From Candidatus Zixiibacteriota bacterium (GTDB taxonomy: Bacteria > Zixibacteria > MSB-5A5 > GN15 > FEB-12): a DNA stretch of 8,421 nucleotides. The position numbers and the translations under genes are program-made. Every line of letters begins with the position of its first letter. The first letter of the stretch is position 1. Shown here piece by piece: positions 1 to 7,053 of this stretch. The notes beneath the pieces are model-generated. The model saw only the letters and a list, made by a program, of their open reading frames with translations. It did no database searches and was not told the origin of the DNA. The stretch is from contig JACZYS010000111.1 of the NCBI GenBank assembly GCA_022570975.1, positions 1 to 8,421 on the forward strand, written 5' to 3'.

Positions 1-641
1 TTTGTCCGCCTGAGAATATTTCTTGAATAATTCCATAAGTGATTCATCCTGAGTGAATCTACAGGGATTAAAGGCCGGCATTTTGCTACCCAATCGGATT
101 ATTTTTACATGATCAATTTCTCTTATGGCCTGAAATATTTTCTCCAATTTTGGGGTCTGCAGAATCATTGGGTCGCCGCCGGTCAAAAGAACATTGTTAA
201 TTTCTTTATGGGCACTAATATATTTGAGCCCCGGTCCTATATCATAAGTGACTTCGTCGTTGTCATTCATAAATAATCTCTTGCGAAAACAGTAACGGCA
301 GTAGGCACCGCAGACTTCGTTTACAAGCAGTAATACGGTTGGGGAGTATTTGTGCTGGACTCCTCTTTCAACTGAACAGCCTCTTCGTCAGATGCATCCA
401 GCTTACCCCATTCAATCAGCTCTTCCTCGTGGGGGATTATGAGCCTTCTAATAGGGTCATCGGGGTCATCCCAGTTAATCAAACTTAAGTAGTAATCATT
501 GGTACGGAAAACATATCTTTTGGAGACTTCTTTAATTTTTTCTTTTTCAAGTTCTGTCAGTTGGGGAATTTTATCAATATTGAGAATATATTTAGCTCTT
601 TTCTTCTTTTTGTGAGGAAGTCCGTTATTTTCGGTAGTCAT
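1..641 (-). pseudogene. KamA-family radical SAM aminomutase (lysine 2,3-aminomutase-like), 3'-truncated by window edge, frameshifted
   Basis: This is the N-terminal ~210 codons of a KamA-type enzyme. These are PLP- and [4Fe-4S]-dependent radical SAM proteins that move an amino group between the alpha and beta carbons of lysine or glutamate. The start is ATG at 641, with AAGGAGG seven bases upstream, rather than the TTG at 659. Frame one runs from MTTENN through FRTNDYYLSL and WDDPDDPIRR to about codon 92, then drifts to a stop at 321. The homology continues in another frame from about 366 to 1, with VQHKY, the radical SAM cluster motif CGAYCRYC (cysteine codons at 312-310, 300-298 and 291-289) and LLTGGDP. 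One missing base in the AAA codon at 366-368 would rejoin the frames as ...VQLK-RGVQHKY. The region with the PLP lysine and substrate-specificity residues lies outside the window, so lysine versus glutamate cannot be decided. Family certain; frameshift may be a sequencing error. Confidence 0.88.
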
Positions 642-1133
642 ATTTTTTGCCTCCTTCAATTCACTTTACAATACATCAATTTTCTTGACGTTTCTGCCTT
701 CACCAACCTAAATCCGTTAATCAAGGTGAAAGAGATTTGAGAAAAACAGGCTTTGTTCTTCCATTCACATTACTCAACCATATTGCTGATATTCAAGAAT
801 ATAACCACAATCTGTCCGCTTGACAAGCCCCCGCAAGAGATGAATCACTGTTTGGGAACCAAGGTCATAATGCTTAAGATAGTGCTATACATAAGCTTAC
901 TGGCAAATGCCATTTAGCGATATAAACTGATTAGTATCACTGCTTTAGTTTGAATTGCCATTTTATGTGATTTTATTCTGAAATATTGTTCTTGAATTAG
1001 TTTTCTATGACTGAATTTCAGAGATAAAATTTGGAAAGCTGAAGTTAAACTCCCGGTTAGATTAGGTGACAGCCAGAAAATGAGTTTAAGTTTGCACCAT
1101 GAAGTATAAAGAATATATTTGGTAGCAATAGTG
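642..1133. other. Divergent intergenic region between kamA-type gene and lptF
   Basis: About 490 bases contain no convincing gene. A minus-strand frame at 914-1234 is antisense to the lptF start and has no protein-like composition. The region must hold promoters in both directions. The kamA-facing candidate is listed separately. Facing lptF I see only weak options: TTGGGA (852-857), 17 bases, TAAGAT (875-880); and TTGCAC (1092-1097), 16 bases, TATATT (1114-1119). The second would leave almost no untranslated leader. Short inverted repeats are present, TGGCA/TGCCA at about 900-912 and TTCACC/GGTGAA at 699-704 and 725-730, but none is strong enough to assign a role. Confidence 0.5.
798..826 (-). 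promoter_or_regulatory. Candidate sigma70-like promoter for the kamA-type gene
   Basis: On the minus strand, TTGTCA (826-821) and TATATT (803-798) are separated by exactly 17 bases. Each hexamer matches the sigma70 consensus at five of six positions. It points at the radical SAM gene and would give a leader of roughly 150 bases. This is a match by eye only. Confidence 0.45.
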
Positions 1134-2471
1134 ATGAAAATACTGGATTGGTATATAATACGGGAGCATATAGCTCCGTTTTTGTTCTCCTTTTTTACCA
1201 TAACCTTCCTTCTGGTAATTGAGTATGTCCCCAAAATTGTGAATCATGTTATTGACAAAGACCTTTCTATCTGGGTGGTGCTTGAGCTGGTAGCGCTGAA
1301 CCTGGCCTGGATGTTAGCTCTTTCTGTTCCCATGTCCATTCTTGTTGCTGTCTTAATTGCATTCGGGAGGCTGGCTTCTGACTTTGAAATTGTGGCTATA
1401 AAAGCATCCGGCATCAATGTTTTCAGGCTGATGGTTCCGGTTTTGCTGGTCGGCTGTTTATTTACTTATGGAATGGTGGTCTTTAATGATAAGATTTTGC
1501 CGGACTTAAACAAAACCGCCCGACAGCTCTGGAGTGATATCTCAGCCATGCGGCCTACCTTGGTTTTTAAATCGGGAGTCTTCATAACCGACATACCCAA
1601 TTATCTGGTCCTGATTGATAAGATTGACCATGCCACTTCCCGGGTAGAGGGGATAAGTATCACCGATGACAAAGACAGAAATTACCAGAGGATAATTGTG
1701 GCTGAATATGGATATCTGAAAATGACAGATGACGGAAAAAATATGCAATTCACCCTGCATAACGGCCAGATACATACTTTGGACGTAGCCGAGCCGGAAA
1801 ATTACAGGAAGATAAATTTTGAGACACAGGTGATTAACGTGAAAGATGTTTCATCAGAGCTTCGCCGCTCAGAATCCAATTACCGCTCTGACCGGGAGAT
1901 GGGTATCGACCAGATGTCTCAGATTGTTAAAAGCTCCCTGAGTTCAATGATTCCGATAGAGAAATCACTCGCAGAGTTTATGAATAAGACATTTTCGCCA
2001 CTTTTTTCAGATTCTATTTCTTCTACTGAGTCAGACACCCTTTCAGATTCGTCCCTTATTGTCCTGGCAAAACATAGATTGGAAACTTCAGCCAAACATA
2101 TTCAACGACAGGTAAAACAGTTAAGCTCCCACCAGCGGAACATGAATAAATACAAAATTGAAATTTATAAGAAATATTCCATTCCGGCGGCGGCAATCGC
2201 TTTTATTTTAATCGGTGCACCGCTTGCGGTAATGTCAAAAAGAGGAGGGATGGGAATATCTATTTCTATTTCTATTCTTCTTTTTATAATTTACTGGTCC
2301 TTTTTAATTGGCGGCGAGGATTTGGCTGACCGGGGATTGGTGGATCCGTTCTGGGCAATGTGGTCGGCCAATATTTTAATTGGCGGTATTGGTGTTATAT
2401 TAACACTAATGGTCAGCTCAGAATTTTCTCTTGCAAGCTACTTTAATAAGAAAGTAGAAAATAAAGCATGA
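1134..2471 (+). CDS. lptF: LptF/LptG-family permease (LptF-like), lipopolysaccharide export
   Basis: This is an inner-membrane subunit of the LptB2FG ABC transporter, which extracts lipopolysaccharide from the inner membrane and passes it to the periplasmic Lpt bridge. The 445-residue protein has the family layout: three N-terminal membrane segments (about residues 15-35, 52-78 and 98-119), a periplasmic beta-rich domain (about 125-265) and three C-terminal segments (about 350-370, 374-394 and 408-428). The conserved cytoplasmic stretch SDFEIVAIKASGIN follows the second segment. The ATG at 1134 was chosen because MKILDWYIIREHIAP is a typical family start; GTG 1131 and TTG 1119 are alternatives, and the Shine-Dalgarno (GGTAG, 1121-1125) is weak. 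The protein is longer than usual because of a hydrophilic, Ser-rich, partly coiled-coil-like insert (about 271-341) before segment four. The DQM stretch and the DPFWAMW tail look LptF-like, but the F/G choice is inference. The stop overlaps the next gene by four bases. Confidence 0.9.
   Translation: MKILDWYIIREHIAPFLFSFFTITFLLVIEYVPKIVNHVIDKDLSIWVVLELVALNLAWMLALSVPMSILVAVLIAFGRLASDFEIVAIKASGINVFRLMVPVLLVGCLFTYGMVVFNDKILPDLNKTARQLWSDISAMRPTLVFKSGVFITDIPNYLVLIDKIDHATSRVEGISITDDKDRNYQRIIVAEYGYLKMTDDGKNMQFTLHNGQIHTLDVAEPENYRKINFETQVINVKDVSSELRRSESNYRSDREMGIDQMSQIVKSSLSSMIPIEKSLAEFMNKTFSPLFSDSISSTESDTLSDSSLIVLAKHRLETSAKHIQRQVKQLSSHQRNMNKYKIEIYKKYSIPAAAIAFILIGAPLAVMSKRGGMGISISISILLFIIYWSFLIGGEDLADRGLVDPFWAMWSANILIGGIGVILTLMVSSEFSLASYFNKKVENKA
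2259..2276 (+). repeat. Three perfect tandem copies of TCTATT inside lptF
   Basis: The hexamer TCTATT occurs three times in a row and encodes alternating Ser-Ile within the fifth membrane segment (GISISISIL). Because the unit is six bases, copy-number change would keep the reading frame. The repeat is short and may be chance. Confidence 0.7.
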
Positions 2472-3547
2472 TAAAGAAACTGGATGTATATCTTCTTAAG
2501 TATTTTCTCACTACTTTAGTAGTGGTAGTTTTTTCGTTTGGGCTGACATTCATTATTATAAACATAATTGAAGAGTTAAGAGATTTTATTGACCATCAGG
2601 TTCCACTGCTGCAGGTCCTGGAATATTATTTCTATTTTGGAGGCTGGGTAATAAAATCATTTCTTCCAATGTTTATAATGCTTTCCGTTTTATTTTCTAT
2701 TTCCATACTCTCAAACAAGAATGAAATACTGGCCATGAAAGCCTCAGGCATCTCACTGTATAGGATTTCTGCTCCAATACTGGTCATGGTACTATTATTA
2801 TCTGCCGGGCATTTCTATTATAATGAATATCTTTTTCCTCCGGCTAACAAAAAAAGACTTGAGATAAAGAATTTTACGATTGAAAAAAAATCAAAAAGGT
2901 CGTTCAGCCGGATGTCAAATTTAAAGAGACAGATTTCTCCCGGCTCAGTTTATTCTCTTGGAAGTTTTAACTTAAACAAAACTGAGGGAATGAATCTTAA
3001 ACTCTACAAAAGGGAGAAGAACGAAATTGTCCAGCTTTTGACAGCTGAGAGGCTGGTGTATAAAGACTATCAATGGCTTGCAATAAACGGACAGGTGAGA
3101 AATTTTCAGGGGGAGTCATTTACTTTTTATGAGTTTGACACACTGACCATACCAGAAATTGAAGACAAGCCCCGTGATTTGGCCAAAAAACTTGGTAAAC
3201 CGGAAGACATGGGGTATGACGAGTTGAAAGAATACATCGAGCTTCTAAAACGTACCGGCTCACCATATGTAAGAGAGTCAATCGACTTAAAGTTAAAATA
3301 TGCTTTTCCGATTTCTTCATTTATTGTCGTCCTTTTATGCATCCCGTATGCGGTAAATACTAAAAAAGGAGGAGTAGCGGTCTCGCTTTCAACCGGAGCA
3401 TTTATATCTCTCATATATTTTGTTGCCTTTAAGATTCTTCAGTCAATGGGCTATAACGAAAAAATCCCTGAGGTAGTTGCCGTCTGGGGAATAAATGCAA
3501 TATTCCTCTTAATTGGCCTTACTTTCATGATTAAAGCCAGGAAATAA
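2468..3547 (+). CDS. lptG: LptF/LptG-family permease (LptG-like), lipopolysaccharide export
   Basis: This is the second permease of the predicted LptB2FG complex and the likely partner of the upstream gene. At 359 residues it has the normal family length. Membrane segments lie at about residues 11-33, 57-81 and 99-118, followed by a periplasmic jellyroll-type domain (about 125-265) and segments at about 277-297, 302-324 and 335-355. Family hallmarks are NEILAMKASGIS after the second segment, MGYDELKEYIELLKRTG at the end of the periplasmic domain (the usual ELxxYIxxL pattern), and YAFPISSFIVVLLCIPYAV at the fourth segment. It starts at ATG 2468 inside the end of the previous gene (ATGA overlap), which implies translational coupling. 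Its own stop TAA shares one base with the next start. The LptG rather than LptF label rests on the ELxxYIxxL region and gene order. The cognate ATPase LptB and LptC are not in the window. Confidence 0.9.
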   Translation: MIKKLDVYLLKYFLTTLVVVVFSFGLTFIIINIIEELRDFIDHQVPLLQVLEYYFYFGGWVIKSFLPMFIMLSVLFSISILSNKNEILAMKASGISLYRISAPILVMVLLLSAGHFYYNEYLFPPANKKRLEIKNFTIEKKSKRSFSRMSNLKRQISPGSVYSLGSFNLNKTEGMNLKLYKREKNEIVQLLTAERLVYKDYQWLAINGQVRNFQGESFTFYEFDTLTIPEIEDKPRDLAKKLGKPEDMGYDELKEYIELLKRTGSPYVRESIDLKLKYAFPISSFIVVLLCIPYAVNTKKGGVAVSLSTGAFISLIYFVAFKILQSMGYNEKIPEVVAVWGINAIFLLIGLTFMIKARK

Positions 3548-4332
3548 TGAGTTTTAATGACCACCAAAAAAATAGAGTTGCCTGGAATGAAATGGTGGAA
3601 GTGCATATCAAGCATCCATCGGGCAAACTAAAGGAATTTCTTTCCGGCTGGTGCTCATTAAAGGAGATTGAGTTAAATGAAGTTGGAGACGTTTCAGGAA
3701 AGACCCTGCTTCACCTTATGTGTCAATATGGACTGGACAGTTTAAGCTGGGCAAAGAGGGGAGCCAAAGTTTTTGGCGTGGATATTTCTGACAACTCAAT
3801 TGACAATGCCAAAATGATTAAAGAGAAATCAAAAATTGAAAACGCATCTTTCATCAGGGAAGATGTGTTGAAACTTCAGGGGGCAATCAAAGAGAAGTTT
3901 GAAATTGTGTTTCAGTCATATGGAACCCATGTCTGGATTTCTGATATTTATAAGTGGGCTGAGGTGGTTGCATCATATCTCTTGCCGGGAGGGTTTTTGT
4001 ACATTATTGATCAGCACCCGATTTGTGTTATATACCAAACGCAAGAGATGACTTATTTCAGCCGTGAGCCTCAAAGATATAAAGGGGAAAACGATTACCT
4101 GGACCGACAATACAAAATAAAAAATGAGCTGGTGGAGTGGCAGCATCCTCTGTCTGAAATTATCAACGCTGTAATCAAATCCGGCCTGAGTATTGAGTTT
4201 GTCCATGAATTTGATAAAGGTTTTTATCAGGTGGAAGATGACTGGTATCAAGAGGGAGATTACTGGTATCCGCCCGGAGGTCCCTGTCGTTATCCGCTTA
4301 TGTTTTCACTAAAAGCTCATAAACCTCAATAA
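3547..4332 (+). CDS. Class I SAM-dependent methyltransferase
   Basis: This 261-residue soluble protein has a Rossmann-type methyltransferase fold (Methyltransf_25/11-like). Motif I is a divergent version, LHLMCQYGLDSLSWAKRGA (about residues 55-73), as in a widespread family of unassigned bacterial methyltransferases. It is followed by FGVDIS with acidic D79, expected to bind the SAM ribose, and FIREDVLKL (102-110) near the adenine pocket. VVASYLLPGGFLYIIDQHP (about 140-158) is the post-motif LxPGG strand. The C-terminal third is rich in Trp and Tyr (DDWYQEGDYWYPPGG) and probably forms the substrate-side cap. It starts at the ATG overlapping the lptG stop (TAATG), so it belongs to the same operon. 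The substrate is unknown; small molecule, lipid or saccharide are all possible, and I see no basis for choosing. No signal peptide or membrane segment is present. Confidence 0.87.
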   Translation: MSFNDHQKNRVAWNEMVEVHIKHPSGKLKEFLSGWCSLKEIELNEVGDVSGKTLLHLMCQYGLDSLSWAKRGAKVFGVDISDNSIDNAKMIKEKSKIENASFIREDVLKLQGAIKEKFEIVFQSYGTHVWISDIYKWAEVVASYLLPGGFLYIIDQHPICVIYQTQEMTYFSREPQRYKGENDYLDRQYKIKNELVEWQHPLSEIINAVIKSGLSIEFVHEFDKGFYQVEDDWYQEGDYWYPPGGPCRYPLMFSLKAHKPQ

Positions 4333-4357
4333 AAAAACCGCCTGTTTGACAGACGGC
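4331..4357 (-). terminator. Rho-independent terminator of the metK-ahcY operon
   Basis: Read on the minus strand, CCGTCTG, a five-base loop (TCAAA) and CAGGCGG form a seven-base-pair stem with one G-U pair, followed directly by seven Ts (4337-4331). It lies about 27 bases after the ahcY stop. On the plus strand the same stem has a C-A mismatch and no downstream T-run, so it serves only the minus-strand unit. The T-tract overlaps the last bases of the converging methyltransferase gene. Confidence 0.85.
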
Positions 4358-4383
4358 TTGTAATATCAGGATTAAAAGAAAAA

Positions 4384-5643
4384 TCAGGTGCCCATTTCCC
4401 ATGAGGAGAGATATATTTTCTGTTCTTTGGTCAGTTTATCAATTGCCACGCCCATACTTTTTAGTTTCATCATGGCAATATCTGAGTCAACTTTTTCAGG
4501 CAGGGTATAAACTTGATTGGTTAGCTTCTTATGGTTTTTTGCAACATGTTCAGAGGCGAGGGCCTGATTGGCAAATGACATGTCCATAACCATTGCCGGG
4601 TGACCTTCGGCAGCGGCCAGATTTATCAGACGACCCTCGGCAAGAATATATGTCTTGTTTTTACCTATCGCATACTCTTCCACATTTGGCCGCACAATTC
4701 TTCTTTTTTTGGAGAGTTTTCCAATCCCCGAAAGATCAATCTCAGCATTGAAATGACCGGAGTTGGTTATTATGGCACCATCTTTCATTTTTTTGACATG
4801 TTCAGGGCGAATGACATTTAAGTTTCCGGTAACGGTAATAAAAAGGTTTCCAATTGATGCCGCTTTTGCCATTGGCATCACCTGGAATCCGTCCATGACT
4901 GCCTCCAGTGCTTTGACCGAGTCAATTTCTGTAATTACTACCTGAGCGCCCATCCCTTTTGCTCTTATGCCCAAACCGCGTCCGCACCACCCGTAGCCGG
5001 CAATAACAACCGTTGCCCCGGCAATCAGCATATTGGTGGCGCGCAAGATACCGTCTAAAGTTGACTGTCCGGTTCCGTATCGATTATCAAAGAATTGTTT
5101 GGTTTTTGAATCATTTACGGCAATTACCGCGAACTTGAGGGCGTTATCTTGGGCCATTGCTCTTAGACGAATAACACCGGTAGTTGTTTCTTCGGTACCT
5201 GCTAAAATAGTTTTGAGCAGTTCTTTTCTTTCCTTGTGCAAGGTTGAAACCAAATCGGCACCGTCATCCATGGTGATATGCGGTTTGAAATCTAAAGCCT
5301 GATGAATATGTTTGTAATATGTTTTATTATTTTCTCCGTAGATGGCATAGACCGAAATTCCGTATTCTTTCACAAGTGCCGCAGCAGTTGAGTCTTGAGT
5401 CGAAAGCGGGTTGGAGGCACACAAAACTGTGTTGGCACCGCCGGCTTTGAGAGTTCTCATCAGGTTTGCGGTTTCTGTGGTAACATGGAGACAGGCGGCA
5501 ATGGTTAAGCCTTTAAGAGGTTTTTCTTTTGTGAACCTCTCTCTGATATTTCTTAAGACAGGCATATTTCTTTCTGCCCATTCTATTTTATTTTTCCCCT
5601 CTTTTGCCAGCTTAATATCTTTTATATCATACTTAATTGTCAT
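4384..5643 (-). CDS. ahcY: S-adenosylhomocysteinase (adenosylhomocysteinase, SAHH)
   Basis: This enzyme cleaves S-adenosylhomocysteine reversibly to adenosine and homocysteine with tightly bound NAD, removing the product inhibitor of methyltransferases. The 419-residue protein is full length. Substrate-domain residues are in place: H53 in LHVTTETAN, D127 in MDDGADL, E152 in EETTTG, and K182 and D186 in TKQFFDNRYG. The NAD-binding Rossmann motif GYGWCGRG spans about 216-223, followed by VVITEID. GHFNAEID (H297) and NLAAAEGHP (H348) complete the active site. It is the short type seen in archaea and several thermophilic or deep-branching bacteria, ending in SSWEMGT instead of the Lys/Tyr-containing tail of the human enzyme. 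The start ATG 5643 lies three bases after the metK stop (TAG-TAA-ATG), with AAAGGAT as a Shine-Dalgarno inside the end of metK. It is co-transcribed with metK and followed by a terminator. Confidence 0.97.
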   Translation of the reverse strand: MTIKYDIKDIKLAKEGKNKIEWAERNMPVLRNIRERFTKEKPLKGLTIAACLHVTTETANLMRTLKAGGANTVLCASNPLSTQDSTAAALVKEYGISVYAIYGENNKTYYKHIHQALDFKPHITMDDGADLVSTLHKERKELLKTILAGTEETTTGVIRLRAMAQDNALKFAVIAVNDSKTKQFFDNRYGTGQSTLDGILRATNMLIAGATVVIAGYGWCGRGLGIRAKGMGAQVVITEIDSVKALEAVMDGFQVMPMAKAASIGNLFITVTGNLNVIRPEHVKKMKDGAIITNSGHFNAEIDLSGIGKLSKKRRIVRPNVEEYAIGKNKTYILAEGRLINLAAAEGHPAMVMDMSFANQALASEHVAKNHKKLTNQVYTLPEKVDSDIAMMKLKSMGVAIDKLTKEQKIYLSSWEMGT

Positions 5644-5646
5644 TTA

Positions 5647-6810
5647 CTACGCATCCTTTGCTAATATTTTTGCTTTATCTGTTTTTTCCCAGGTAAAACT
5701 CTTTTCCGTTCTTCCAAAATGTCCATAGGCTGCTGTAATTGCGTATTTTGGTTTTAGTAAATCGAGTTTTTTGACAATTTCTCTGGGAGTCAAATTAAAA
5801 TGTTTTCTTACAAGTTTTTCAAGCGCTGTGTCAGATATTTTCCCCGTTCCTGCTGTGTCTATCATAAGTGATACCGGTTCAGCTATTCCAATGGCATAAG
5901 CTAACTGGATATGACATTTGTCAGCAAGATTTGCGGCGACAATATTTTTTGCAATATAACGGGCCACGTAGCAGGCAGAGCGGTCAACTTTGGTGGGGTC
6001 TTTTCCTGAGAATGCTCCTCCGCCGTGAGGAGCAGAGCCGCCATAGGTATCAACAATTATTTTTCTTCCGGTCAAACCGGCATCTGATTTCGGTCCTCCG
6101 ACAACAAACTTTCCGGTTGGGTTGACATAATATTTTGTTTTTTTATCAACCATATTTTGGGGAATAACCGGGTCAACTACCTTTTTTATGATTTCAGCGA
6201 CAGCATCTTTGTTGATTTGTTTTCGATTTCTGTTTAAGATGTCTTCGTTATGCTGGGTGGAAATTAATACCGTATCAATTCTCACTGGCTTTCCGTTTTT
6301 GTATTCCACCGTTACTTGGGATTTTCCATCCGGTCTCAAATATGAAAGGATGTTATTTTTTCTCACCCTGGCGAGTCTTTTTGTCAATTTATGAGCCAAT
6401 GAAATAGGAAGGGGCATTAACTCTTTTGTTTCACGGCAGGCATAGCCCATCATCAATCCCTGATCACCGGCTCCGCCGGTGTCTACTCCCTGAGCAATAT
6501 CAGGTGACTGGGTTCCGATAGCGTTTAAAATTGAACATGAATCATAAGAAAAACCTAAGTCTCCATCGACATACCCTATATCTTTTATGGCAGACCTAAC
6601 CACAGAATCAATATCAACATATGAGCTGGTGGTTATTTCACCGCCAACAATTACCAGTCCTGCGGTGACAAATGTTTCACAGGCAACGCGGCCTTTTTTG
6701 TCGGCTTTTAATACGGCATCCAATATTTCATCAGATATTCTGTCACAGATTTTATCCGGGTGCCCTTCTGTTACAGATTCCGAAGTAAATAAGAAATTCT
6801 TGCCGGACAT
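5647..6810 (-). CDS. metK: S-adenosylmethionine synthetase (methionine adenosyltransferase)
   Basis: MetK makes S-adenosylmethionine from methionine and ATP, releasing phosphate and diphosphate; the family acts as a homotetramer in the cytoplasm. At 387 residues the length is normal. Visible signatures are FTSESVTEGHPDK (8-20, with the catalytic His of GHPDK), GAGDQGLMMGYA (113-124, first family signature), GGGAFSGKD (263-271, phosphate-binding second signature), and the C-terminal AAYGHFGR and FTWEKTD. The active-site loop before GAGDQG is the short form (GVDTG), lacking several residues present in E. coli. The start ATG at 6810 is preceded by AAGGAGAG at good spacing; the frame stays open upstream to 6918, but those codons look non-coding. 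It heads a two-gene operon with ahcY, pairing SAM synthesis with by-product removal. The ~280-base upstream region could carry regulation, but I recognise no known SAM riboswitch in it. Confidence 0.97.
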   Translation of the reverse strand: MSGKNFLFTSESVTEGHPDKICDRISDEILDAVLKADKKGRVACETFVTAGLVIVGGEITTSSYVDIDSVVRSAIKDIGYVDGDLGFSYDSCSILNAIGTQSPDIAQGVDTGGAGDQGLMMGYACRETKELMPLPISLAHKLTKRLARVRKNNILSYLRPDGKSQVTVEYKNGKPVRIDTVLISTQHNEDILNRNRKQINKDAVAEIIKKVVDPVIPQNMVDKKTKYYVNPTGKFVVGGPKSDAGLTGRKIIVDTYGGSAPHGGGAFSGKDPTKVDRSACYVARYIAKNIVAANLADKCHIQLAYAIGIAEPVSLMIDTAGTGKISDTALEKLVRKHFNLTPREIVKKLDLLKPKYAITAAYGHFGRTEKSFTWEKTDKAKILAKDA

Positions 6811-6866
6811 TATACTCTCCTTGTAAAATGCAATATTGAATTCAGTTAATCTAATCGGAAAAATCA

Positions 6867-6879
6867 TTAAACTGTTTAA
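6867..6879. repeat. Short palindrome in the metK 5' region
   Basis: TTAAAC-T-GTTTAA is a perfect inverted repeat with six-base arms around one central base. It lies about 57 bases upstream of the metK start. It is AT-rich, so chance is a real possibility; an operator is another. Confidence 0.35.
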
Positions 6880-6956
6880 GAATTTTCGATAGATATATGA
6901 ATTTGTCACCCATTTCAAATAGTTCTGTCAATTGCAATCTTAATATTTCATTTCAA

Positions 6957-6991
6957 AAAGACAAGAATTACTATGTATTTCACCTGTCTTT
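6957..6991 (-). terminator. Possible weak hairpin/terminator or attenuator before metK
   Basis: On the minus strand AAAGACA (6991-6985) pairs perfectly with TGTCTTT (6963-6957) across a 21-base loop, and the second arm runs into a total of five Ts. It could end the transcript of the lipoprotein gene, whose stop is about 100 bases upstream. If the promoter near 7008-7036 is real, it would instead lie in the metK leader. The stem is AT-rich and the loop large, so support is weak. Confidence 0.3.
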
Positions 6992-7007
6992 GTTTAATCA
7001 GACCCCG

Positions 7008-7036
7008 AAGATATGTAAAACTCTTTCTTATGCCAA
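7008..7036 (-). promoter_or_regulatory. Candidate metK-ahcY promoter
   Basis: On the minus strand, TTGGCA (7036-7031) and TATCTT (7013-7008) are spaced by 17 bases, matching consensus at five and four of six positions. It lies just after the lipoprotein gene and would give a metK leader of about 190 bases. A second, weaker candidate closer to metK is TTGAAA (6918-6913), 17 bases, TATCTA (6895-6890). The choice cannot be settled by eye. Confidence 0.33.
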
Positions 7037-7040
7037 GCCC

Positions 7041-7053
7041 TCATTTGAAATGA
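7041..7053. repeat. Palindrome TCATTT-G-AAATGA, part of a repeated CATTTCAAA motif
   Basis: The palindrome has perfect six-base arms around one base and sits just upstream of the candidate metK -35 element. The nine-mer CATTTCAAA it contains on one strand recurs at 6911-6919 and 6949-6957. The 11-mer TTTGAAATGAA is shared in inverted orientation between 7044-7054 and 6957-6947. This spacing around promoter candidates could reflect regulator binding, but low sequence complexity makes chance plausible. Confidence 0.35.

Noticed and set aside
360..370. Programmed -1 frameshifting in the KamA-type gene
   Set aside because: The site has only three As and no X-XXY-YYZ heptamer; the GAGGAG nearby lies after the shift, not before it. 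Error or mutation is simpler.
914..1234. Minus-strand frame of 106 codons upstream of and overlapping lptF
   Set aside because: It lacks protein-like composition, overlaps the conserved lptF start in antisense, and has no recognisable domain or ribosome binding site.
4401..5728. Several plus-strand frames opposite ahcY and the end of metK
   Set aside because: They are shadows of two strongly conserved minus-strand genes; none shows a family motif or start signal.
6811..6918. Longer metK start with 36 extra residues
   Set aside because: The ATG at 6810 has a strong Shine-Dalgarno and aligns with the family N-terminus; the upstream codons look like non-coding leader.
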